Below, piece by piece: positions 17,682 through 24,699 of a DNA stretch of 64,000 bases (positions are counted from its first letter, which is position 1; each line of letters starts with the position of its first letter). Origin of the DNA: Sphaerimonospora cavernae (GTDB taxonomy: Bacteria > Actinomycetota > Actinomycetes > Streptosporangiales > Streptosporangiaceae). Below the pieces are notes generated by a model. That model made no database searches and was not told the origin of the DNA. It saw only the letters and a program-made list of their open reading frames with translations. Where the stretch lies: NCBI RefSeq assembly GCF_042435035.1, contig NZ_JBHMQT010000010.1, forward strand, positions 1 to 64,000, written 5' to 3'. Made by a program: the position numbers and the translations under genes.

Positions 17682-18647
17682 ATGACCAGCTGCTGCTCTC
17701 CCGGTAGAGGGCCGGCGGACCACAGTGCCACGCCCACACCGCCCTCGCCGCCCACACCCGTCCGCCGGAGTGACCCCGCCGACAATCCCGTCAAGGGCAT
17801 GGCGGGCATCCCCGGCGGGACCTTCCTGATGGGCGGCGAGGACCCGGACGGCTGGGCGGCGGACGGCGAGGGACCGATCCGCGAGGTGACGCTGAGCCCG
17901 TTCTTCATCGACCCCGTGTGCGTGACCAACGCGAAGTTCGCCACCTTCGTCAAGGCCACCGGCTACGTTACGGACGCCGAGCGGTTCGGCTGGTCGTTCG
18001 TCTTCCACCACGTCGCCGACCGCCGCCACGTCATCGACGGCCACGTGCCCGGCGCGCCCTGGTGGCTGGCGGTCGCCGGCGCCACCTGGCGCTCCCCCGA
18101 GGGGCCCGAATCCGGCATCACGTCGCGGCAGAACCATCCCGTCGTCCACGTCTCCTGGAACGACGCCACCGCGTACGCCGCCTGGGCGGGAAAGCGCCTG
18201 CCCACCGAGGCCGAGTGGGAGATGGCCGCCCGCGGCGGGCTCGTCCGGGCCCGTTATCCCTGGGGCGATGAGCCGACCCCGCGCGGGCGGCACCGGTGCA
18301 ACATCTGGCAGGGCCGGTTTCCGCAGGTGAACACCGCGGAGGACGGTTACGCGGGCACCGCGCCGGTCAAGTCCTTCGCGCCCAACGGCTACGGCCTGTA
18401 CAACACCTCGGGCAACGTGTGGGAGTGGTGTGCGGACCGGTGGAGCACCGACTGGCACGCGGCCGAGTCCCCGCGGACCAGGATCGATCCGCAGGGCCCC
18501 CCGGCGGGTGACGGCCGTGTGCTGCGCGGCGGCTCATACCTGTGCCACGACTCCTACTGCAACCGTTACCGGGTCGCCGCGCGTACGGGCAACACCCCTG
18601 ATTCGTCCAGCGGCCACACCGGCTTCCGCTGCGCTGCCTCGCGGTGA
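17682..18647 (+). CDS. Formylglycine-generating enzyme (sulfatase-modifying factor)
   Basis: A 321-residue FGE-sulfatase domain protein that oxidises a sulfatase active-site Cys to formylglycine. It has GMAGIPGGTFLMGG, VCVTNAKFATFV, VSWNDATAYAAWAGKRLPTEAEWE and NTSGNVWEWCAD. The key active-site pair is present: C288 and C293 in YLCHDSYCNRYR, the spacing of bona fide copper FGEs rather than redox-inactive paralogues such as EgtB. No sulfatase gene is in the window, so the target is elsewhere. Steroid sulfates are a speculative link. The N-terminal ~30 residues are Pro/Thr-rich and include CC. Confidence 0.88.
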   Translation: MTSCCSPGRGPADHSATPTPPSPPTPVRRSDPADNPVKGMAGIPGGTFLMGGEDPDGWAADGEGPIREVTLSPFFIDPVCVTNAKFATFVKATGYVTDAERFGWSFVFHHVADRRHVIDGHVPGAPWWLAVAGATWRSPEGPESGITSRQNHPVVHVSWNDATAYAAWAGKRLPTEAEWEMAARGGLVRARYPWGDEPTPRGRHRCNIWQGRFPQVNTAEDGYAGTAPVKSFAPNGYGLYNTSGNVWEWCADRWSTDWHAAESPRTRIDPQGPPAGDGRVLRGGSYLCHDSYCNRYRVAARTGNTPDSSSGHTGFRCAASR

Positions 18648-18682
18648 GCTCGGATCGTACGCCCGACCCTGAAGATCACGTG

Positions 18683-18697
18683 TCCCGGTGACCGGGA
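18683..18697. promoter_or_regulatory. Second copy of the 15-bp palindrome
   Basis: TCCCGGTGACCGGGA lies 67 nt before the acyl-CoA synthetase start, in the 117-bp gap after the FGE gene. A degenerate half-site (CTACCGGGA) sits at about 18738-18746. Its regular position relative to the start suggests a regulator-binding site. Confidence 0.6.
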
Positions 18698-18764
18698 GCC
18701 GCGGCATCCCGCATCCGGCGGTTGCCCACAATTCCGGCTACCGGGATGAAGGGAACCGATAGGC

Positions 18765-20405
18765 ATGTCGACAGATCCGAAGATCGCGATGGCGGCGATC
18801 ATGGGCCGTCTCACCGGCCCCGGCGGCGCATTCGAACTGGCCGAGGAGGACGTCCTCGGCGCGCGGATGACCGTGTTCAAGAACCGCCGGCGCAATCTCG
18901 GCGAGGTGCTGGCCGACTCGGTCCGGTACGGCGACCGTGACTACATCGTGACCGCGACCGAGCGGCTGAGCTTCGCCGAGCACGCCCGCCAGGTCGCCTC
19001 GCTGGCCAAGGCGCTGCGCGAGGAGTACGGCGTGCGCCCCGGCGACCGGATCGCGATCAACGCGGCCAACCATCCCGGCTGGATCGTCTCGTTCTGGGCG
19101 GCCATCGCCGCCGGCGCGATCCCGGTCGGCTACAACGCCTGGTGGACGGCCCGGGAGCTCGAGTACGCCCTGGGCCACACCGAGCCGAAGCTGCTCGTGG
19201 CCGACGCCAAGCGGGCCGCGCTCGCCTCCGGCGTGACGGTGCTGACGGTCGAGGAGGACGTGCCGCGGCTGGCCCGCCTGCACCCCGAAGCGCCGCTGGC
19301 CCCGCACGCCGCGGCCGAGGACGACCCGGCGGTCATCCTCTACACGAGCGGCACCTCCGGCCGGCCGAAGGGCGCGGTGCACTCCCACCGCAACCTCACC
19401 TCGGTCATCGAATACCACCGCATGAACGACGCCGTGGCCCTCGCGTTCGGCGACCCCACCGACCCGGCGGACCGGCGCTATCTGCTGGCGCTGCCGCTGT
19501 TCCACATCGCGAGCCTGCACAACCTCGCCGTGCCGCGCCTGGCGACCGGCAGCGCGATCCTCATGCACCAGGGCGCCTTCGACGTGGACAAGGTACTACG
19601 GCTGATCGAGAAGGAGCGGGTCACCAACTGGGGCGCGGTGCCCACGATGGCGCACCGGCTGATCGAGCACGGCGACCTGTCGACGTACGACATGTCCTCG
19701 CTGACCGCGTTCTCCCTGGCGTCGGCGCCGTCGTCGCCGGCGTTCAAGGAGAAGCTGCGCAAGGCCTTCCCCCCGGCGAAGGACGCCCTGGTCGACAGCT
19801 ACGGCCTGACCGAGACCTGCACCGCCGTGACAGTGGCGACCCCCGCCGACCTGGCCGAGTCGCCGGGGACGCTGGGCCATCCCCTCGCGACCGTGCGGCT
19901 GGAGATCCGCGACCCCGAGGGCAACGCGCTGCCCGAGGGCGAGGAGGGCGAGGTCTGCGTGCGGAGCCCGTACAACATGCTCGGCTACTGGCGCGATCCC
20001 GAGGCCACCGCGCGGGCGATCGACGCCGACCGGTGGCTGCACACCGGCGACATCGGCGTGGTCGAGCGGGGCCGGGTGCGCCTCACCACCCGCCGGTCCG
20101 ACCTGATCCTGCGCGGCGGCGAGAACGTCTACCCCGCGGAGATCGAGAACGCCCTCGCCGAGCACCCGGGCGTCCGCGAATGCGCGGTCATCGGCACGCC
20201 CCACCCCGACCTCGGCCAGGAGGTCACCGCCGTGGTCGTCATCGACGCCGGGCAGCCGGTCGGCGAGGACGAACTGCGCGCCTTCATCGCCGAGCGGCTC
20301 GCCTACTTCAAGGTCCCGTCGCGGTGGCGGATCACCGGCGAGCCCCTCCCCCGCAACGCCACCGGCAAGGTGATCCGCCGCGAAATCGAGAAGTCCGTCC
20401 AGTGA
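18765..20405 (+). CDS. Acyl-CoA synthetase (FadD, ANL family)
   Basis: A 546-residue AMP-forming synthetase: YTSGTSGRPKGAVHSH (P-loop), DSYGLTETCTAV, HTGDIGVVERGRV, LRGGENVYPAEIE and the C-terminal lysine in NATGKVIRREIE. Length and motifs are complete. It sits downstream of the FGE under its own palindrome-bearing promoter. Probably activates a steroid acid, but I cannot assign it to a named FadD. Confidence 0.82.
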   Translation: MSTDPKIAMAAIMGRLTGPGGAFELAEEDVLGARMTVFKNRRRNLGEVLADSVRYGDRDYIVTATERLSFAEHARQVASLAKALREEYGVRPGDRIAINAANHPGWIVSFWAAIAAGAIPVGYNAWWTARELEYALGHTEPKLLVADAKRAALASGVTVLTVEEDVPRLARLHPEAPLAPHAAAEDDPAVILYTSGTSGRPKGAVHSHRNLTSVIEYHRMNDAVALAFGDPTDPADRRYLLALPLFHIASLHNLAVPRLATGSAILMHQGAFDVDKVLRLIEKERVTNWGAVPTMAHRLIEHGDLSTYDMSSLTAFSLASAPSSPAFKEKLRKAFPPAKDALVDSYGLTETCTAVTVATPADLAESPGTLGHPLATVRLEIRDPEGNALPEGEEGEVCVRSPYNMLGYWRDPEATARAIDADRWLHTGDIGVVERGRVRLTTRRSDLILRGGENVYPAEIENALAEHPGVRECAVIGTPHPDLGQEVTAVVVIDAGQPVGEDELRAFIAERLAYFKVPSRWRITGEPLPRNATGKVIRREIEKSVQ

Positions 20406-20489
20406 CCAGGCGCTCGGTATGCTGCCCGGGTGAGCAGCGAACGGCACCTGGCCGACTGGCTGAAGACGAGGAGCCCCGAGCGGCACGGA

Positions 20490-20900
20490 TCACGGGTGCG
20501 CACCCACGCCTTCCACCATGGCGGGGTCCGGTAAGGAAACCGACCACGTTTCGCTCGGCGGCGTTCCGCGGCCGCCCAGGCCCCGCTGCCGCAGCCCCTC
20601 GTGTACCTGGTCAAGGACGCCGGGCGAACCCATGGCCGGATGCGCGTCGTCCGCTCCGAGGGTTTCCCGCTCGCCGGCGGAGCTGATCAGCACGGTGGGT
20701 GGTTTGCCGCTCAACGCGGCGGTCACGGCGGTTTCGACACCAAGGGCCTTGATCAACGAATCGCGGGGAACCCGGTAAGGCCGAGGGACGTCGGCGTAGG
20801 CACCGAGAACAAGGTACGGGATCAGCCGCCGCAGGAGAGCTGGGATGGCCGCTACCTCCCCATGCCCTTCGACGATCGTCATGATGGTGGGCGGCGTCAC
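20490..20900 (-). pseudogene. Truncated DUF4276-type protein
   Basis: A 136-residue frame starts with IMTIVEGHGEVAAIPALLRRL and DVPRPYRVPRDSLIKA, the N-terminal TOPRIM-like signature of DUF4276 partners of AAA ATPases. After roughly 65 residues the sequence no longer resembles the family and the Asp-rich core and EAW motif are missing, so the 3' part has been lost or replaced. The start overlaps the upstream ATPase frame by 4 bp, the usual layout of an ATPase/effector pair. Confidence 0.5.
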
Positions 20901-21923
20901 GGCCTCTCTCCGGTGTGGGCGGATGGTGTCATGAGTCCGCTGCGGTGAAGCTCCGCGATGGTCATGACCTTGTCGGCCACGAGCGAACGAACTGACGCGT
21001 TCACTGGGCCCACCCTGCTGACGCCGTCAGAGTTGGCCGCCACGAGAAGGTGCGACAGATCCGCGCTCTCGTTGTCAAGCAGGTCCGAGCTCTGGCTGGT
21101 GACGATCACCTGGGTTCGGTGCGAGGCGGCGATGAACGTCCCGTAGAGGCCGCCCAGCGTAGACGGATAGAGCGCTTTCTCCGGCTCCTCGACGGCGACC
21201 AGCGGGATCTCTCCGGAGAGCGCTCTGGGTTGGAGAAGCGCGGCGAGGACACCCGCCGCCCGCAAGGTCCCCTCGGACAGGGATTCACGTTCGAAGACCG
21301 TGATCACGGGGTCGAGGAATCGTTCTCCGGCAGTGATGAAGCGCCCTTGAACGGTGGAGTAGCGCCCGGCTCGACGCCGGCCACCCCGCCAAGCCGCGTC
21401 AGCAGGAGTCGATCGGCGGGCAATCCGACGTTGTGCAGAGCCTTGATGCGGCCGCTGTAGACATGGGTGCCATCCGCCGACGTCGTCACCGAGAACGACT
21501 CCGCTTCCCCACCTTCAAGAGCAATTCCTCACGGCCGACGACGATGTCGCCGTTCCTCCCCGGACGAGCGTCGATTTCCAGGAGATACGTCGCGGCCGAC
21601 GGCTGCGATCGGGATCCCTTGGCGGACACCGCCAACGTGAGCTCGACCATGAAGGATGTCCCGACGGCGTCGCCATCCGCCCTCGGTGTACGGCGGAGCA
21701 GTGCCGGAAGTCCCCCTCGCCGTGATATCGCCTGTGACGGGGATTCGGCCAGCGAGTCGACGACGAATCGAATCGCGTCCAGAAAGTTGGACTTGCCGGC
21801 CGCGTTCGGCCCCACGATCACAGTGAGCGGGCCAAGAATGACATCGCACTCAGCGATGGACCGGAAATCTCGTACGCGGACCCGGGAGATAAACGGTGCC
21901 ACGTACTCAGGCTTATCGCTCAT
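20897..21923 (-). pseudogene. Frameshifted AAA-family ATPase (AAA15/21, SMC-like)
   Basis: Three successive frames make one protein. 21486-21923 has the N-terminal strand and Walker A (VGPNAAGKSNFLDAI). 21304-21489 supplies the middle (ADGTHVYSGRIKALHNV). 20897-21307 carries the signature SLSEGTLRAAGVL, Walker B VAVEEPEKALYP and SQSSDLLDN. Continuity is visible across both joins: GGEAESFSVTTSADG reads through before 21489, and RFITAGERFLDPV before 21307. Two 1-base shifts therefore split an otherwise coherent gene of about 340 codons. Lower GC than its neighbours suggests acquisition. Sequencing error is possible but two in one gene is less likely. Confidence 0.65.
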
Positions 21924-22207
21924 GACACATCAATGGCCTTCTCGTCCATACCCGCCTCGGCATCGGGCTCGACGAGCCGGGCACGCTCACGCGATCGTCG
22001 GATGTCCAACTCATTCAAGTCAGGACCGGAACATAGGAACTCCTTGAAATCGAGGTGTCCCGGCTTCAGACGGCGATACTCCGCGATGTCGACCACCACG
22101 GCGACCTCCCGGTCGCGCTGGGTGATGATCTGCGGTCCCTCAGCGCGAGCACGTTCCAGCAACGCACTGAAGCGTCGCTCGGCCTGCTGCACCGACCATA
22201 CGGACAC
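21920..22207 (-). CDS. Phd/YefM-family antitoxin
   Basis: A 95-residue protein with a Phd/YefM fold N-terminus (SVQQAERRFSALLERARAEGPQIIT, REVAVVVDIAEYRRL). GTG start after GGAGGCGAGC. Such proteins bind operator DNA and neutralise a toxin encoded next door. No PIN, Doc, RelE or YoeB toxin follows. Instead the gene is coupled by ATGA to the broken ATPase and DUF4276 pair, so it may be an orphaned autoregulator or the control gene of that cassette. Confidence 0.8.
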   Translation of the reverse strand: MSVWSVQQAERRFSALLERARAEGPQIITQRDREVAVVVDIAEYRRLKPGHLDFKEFLCSGPDLNELDIRRSRERARLVEPDAEAGMDEKAIDVS

Positions 22208-22577
22208 GCTCGCCTCCTACTCTGTCCAAGGTGGCGCCGGGCATCTGTTTTCAGACGCCACGAACCCCCTCTTGACAGATCGTATTCCGGTTCGTACCGG
22301 CCTCGCAGACAGTCCCCGCCTCAAGGCTCCGCGGGCGCGAGCGACATCTCGGGGCGACACTCCTGCCATCGGGATCTTCCCGGCACCCAGCCTGATATGA
22401 TGCTCACCAGGTTCTGAGCCTTCTCGGTGCGGATGCACTCCGCCGGGGAGGCTTTTTTCGTGCCTGGATTCGATCAGGTCCGAGGATCGTGGGCAAACCC
22501 CAGAAGGCTTCCCTCCGGATCGGTGACCGGGACCACGCGGCGTCGAAATTCCGCACCTTACAGCAAAGGAGATTCAC
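22208..22577 (+). promoter_or_regulatory. Intergenic leader with -10-like box and intrinsic terminator
   Basis: TATGAT at 22396-22401 resembles a -10 box. Downstream, an 11-bp stem (22417-22427 with 22443-22453, including G-U pairs) is followed by six T residues, a rare clear intrinsic terminator in this window. This predicts a short transcript of about 50 nt, or an attenuator ahead of the GNAT gene. The 3' part includes GGTGACCGGGA (22522-22532), similar to half of the 17591 palindrome. The phd promoter must lie at the left end. Confidence 0.45.
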
Positions 22578-23087
22578 GTGTCAGACGTGGGTGTATGCCT
22601 CGCGAAACCTACCGATCGCCCGGTGATCGAGTGTCTTTGGCTGATGTTCCGTCACGACATGTCGGAGTTCCACGGCGTCCTGCCCAACTCGGACGGAACG
22701 TTCCGGAGAGATCGGCTTCACCTGGCATTCGGTGACGCCGACTGGGCACCGTACCTGTTGACCAGCGGTGAGCGTCCCGTCGGCTTCGCTTTCGTCCGCG
22801 GCCTGGCCGGGACGACCCGCGTGCTCAACAGTTTCTTCGTGGTGCGCGGGGCTCGGAGAAGGGGCACCGGGCTGCGTGCCGTCCGGGAGGTTCTCGCCCG
22901 GCATCCGGGGCCGTGGGAGGTCGCATTCCAGGACCGCAACGTGACCGCGGTGCGTTTCTGGCGCCGTGTCGCCGCCGAGGTCGCCGGTGACGATTGGACC
23001 GAGGAACGCCGAGCCGTACCAGGCCATCCGGAGCTGCCGCCTGATAGCTGGATCTCGTTCGACAGTCCTGCGAGGACATGGCACTGA
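22578..23087 (+). CDS. GNAT-family N-acetyltransferase
   Basis: A 169-residue GNAT-like protein. The core shows RPVGFAFVRGL, a strand NSFFVVRGARRRGTGLRAVREVLARHPG (acetyl-CoA loop R/Q-x-x-G-x-G/A region) and AVRFWRRVAAE at the C-terminal helix. GTG start after AAAGGAGA, an excellent Shine-Dalgarno. No link to the steroid genes is apparent; substrate unknown. Confidence 0.72.
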   Translation: MSDVGVCLAKPTDRPVIECLWLMFRHDMSEFHGVLPNSDGTFRRDRLHLAFGDADWAPYLLTSGERPVGFAFVRGLAGTTRVLNSFFVVRGARRRGTGLRAVREVLARHPGPWEVAFQDRNVTAVRFWRRVAAEVAGDDWTEERRAVPGHPELPPDSWISFDSPARTWH

Positions 23088-23115
23088 TCATGACCTCGGC
23101 CTGAGGACCGCCGAG

Positions 23116-23166
23116 GCCAGGGGGCCCGGGGGCCGGGTCCCCTGGCTGTGAGCCCCTGGCTGTGAG
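23116..23166. terminator. Hairpin terminator and 14-bp tandem repeat
   Basis: GCCAGGGG (23116-23123) pairs with CCCCTGGC (23139-23146) between convergent genes. The right arm is part of CCCCTGGCTGTGAG, which is repeated exactly at 23139-23152 and 23153-23166, ending next to the thioesterase stop. Confidence 0.6.
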
Positions 23167-23829
23167 TCAGCGCGGGCGGGGGAGGTCTTTGACGATGAAC
23201 AGGCCGTCGGCGCTCACGCAGAGCTTCCCGCCGGCCGTGATCGACCCGACGGTGTTGATCTTCCGGCCGTCGACCGAGACCTGGCGCCCGGTCACGGTCA
23301 GCGGCTCGAACAGCGGGGTGGGCCGGTGGTAGCGCAGCGTCAGCGTGCCCGTCACGCCGGATGTGCCCGCCCAGTGGTTGGCCACGCCGAGCGTGTGGTC
23401 GAGCAGCAGTGCCGAGACGCCGCCGTGCACGAACCCGGGCGGCCCCTGGTACGGCAGGCCGAGGACGACGACGCCCCCGATGGAGCCGTCCTCCTCGCCG
23501 TGCAACTGGAGCGGCGGCGCGATGGCGTTCTCCGGCCCGGTCACCGGGTCGTGGCGGGTGACGCCCTCGCCGCGCCACATGTCCACCAACCGCTCCTCGA
23601 CGGCGGGGGCGTGTTCGTCGAGGTGGTCGGCGATCGCGTTGAGCTGGTCCGCGATCTTCTCCATCTCGGCGGCGGATCCGTCGCCGGCGTGCAGCAGCGA
23701 GGCGACCACCCGACGGGCCGCGGCGACCGCCGCGTCCACGCCCTTGTTCCTCGGCGTGGCCGTCAGCTCCGCCCCCCGCTCGGTTCCCTCGGCCGGGACG
23801 TCGGACCCGCTACCGGCAGATCCCGTCAT
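23167..23829 (-). CDS. Hotdog-fold acyl-CoA thioesterase (PaaI/4HBT type)
   Basis: A 220-residue protein. The first ~80 residues are helical, and residues about 90-215 form a hotdog domain with the characteristic GPPGFVHGGVSALLLDH motif (catalytic Asp/His/Gly region) and LTLRYHRPTPLF. Likely releases CoA from side-chain intermediates or dead-end thioesters. Last gene of the fadD19-fadA5-chsE3-chsH3 operon; overlaps chsH3 by 4 bp (ATGA). Confidence 0.8.
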   Translation of the reverse strand: MTGSAGSGSDVPAEGTERGAELTATPRNKGVDAAVAAARRVVASLLHAGDGSAAEMEKIADQLNAIADHLDEHAPAVEERLVDMWRGEGVTRHDPVTGPENAIAPPLQLHGEEDGSIGGVVVLGLPYQGPPGFVHGGVSALLLDHTLGVANHWAGTSGVTGTLTLRYHRPTPLFEPLTVTGRQVSVDGRKINTVGSITAGGKLCVSADGLFIVKDLPRPR

Positions 23830-24698
23830 GTCGAAACCTCCGCGGTCGCGTGCGTGAGCACCGGAGCGTCGTCACGCTCCGGGCAGGTGGACTGGAACGC
23901 CAGGCCACCGTCCTCCCGCCACGCCCTCGTCCGGATGGTCTCACCGGGGAACAGCGGCCCCGCGAAGCGTACCGACAGCCCCCGCAGCCGGGTCACGTCG
24001 CCCCCGAGAACGCCGTCCACGACGGCTTTGGCGACGATGCCGTACGACGCCAGGCCGTGCAGGATCGGCCGGTCGAAACCGGCCGCCCCGGCGAACTCGG
24101 GGTCGGCGTGCAGCGGGTTGAGGTCGCCGTTGAGCCGGTACAGCAACGCCTGCCCGGGGACGGTCGGCGATTCGAGCGTGAAGTCGGGCTCACGATCGGG
24201 GGCCGCCCACCGGTCCTCCGGACCCGGCTCGCCGCCGAAGCCGCCCTCGCCCCGGGCCCAGATCCGCATGTTCGTGGTCCACAGGAGGCCGCCCTCGCCG
24301 TCCGTGGCGGACTGCTCCAGCACGATCATCGCGGCCTTGCCCTTGTCCCAGACGTGGGCGACCCGCGACGCGACCGTGGCGGCGCCCGAGGCGGGCAGCG
24401 GCCGGTGCACGGTCAGCCCCTGCCCCGCGTGCAGGATCCTGCGCAGGTCGATGTCGACGCCGGGCATGTTCATCACGGTGGGCGGCCGGTCACCGGAGGA
24501 GATGCCCTGCCCGGCGACCATGGCGAAGGTGGGCAGCACGCGCAGGCCGCGCTCGTAGGTGTAGCCGAGCTCGGGATCGGTGGCCGCGTCGGCCCCGGCG
24601 CCCAGGCTCAGGTGGTAGAGCAGCACGTCCCGGCTGGTCCAGGCGATCTCGCGGGTCGCCGGCGGCGCGCCGAGCGCCCTGTCGAGGTCGATCGGCAT
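23826..24698 (-). CDS. chsH3: ChsH3-like double-hotdog enoyl-CoA hydratase
   Basis: A 290-residue two-hotdog hydratase. The opening MPIDLDRALGA, followed by VLPTFAMVAGQG, VWDKGKAA, GEGGFGGEPGP and ALLYRLNGDLNPLHADPEFA (hydratase-2 motif) and RPILHGLASYG, match Rv3538/ChsH3 closely as remembered. ChsH3 hydrates an enoyl-CoA in cholesterol side-chain beta-oxidation. ATG 24698 is chosen; the longer frame lies inside chsE3. It sits one base after chsE3. Confidence 0.85.
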   Translation of the reverse strand: MPIDLDRALGAPPATREIAWTSRDVLLYHLSLGAGADAATDPELGYTYERGLRVLPTFAMVAGQGISSGDRPPTVMNMPGVDIDLRRILHAGQGLTVHRPLPASGAATVASRVAHVWDKGKAAMIVLEQSATDGEGGLLWTTNMRIWARGEGGFGGEPGPEDRWAAPDREPDFTLESPTVPGQALLYRLNGDLNPLHADPEFAGAAGFDRPILHGLASYGIVAKAVVDGVLGGDVTRLRGLSVRFAGPLFPGETIRTRAWREDGGLAFQSTCPERDDAPVLTHATAEVST

Positions 24699-24699
24699 G

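Noticed and set aside
20429..20533. Short plus-strand frame after the acyl-CoA synthetase (starts SSERHLADWL)
   Set aside because: Only 34 codons, no recognised family, and it overlaps the end of the truncated DUF4276 frame; it may be a fragment but cannot be supported.
21920..22207. Classical toxin-antitoxin pair
   Set aside because: No PIN, RelE, YoeB or Doc gene lies next to the Phd-like gene; the coupled gene is an ATPase.
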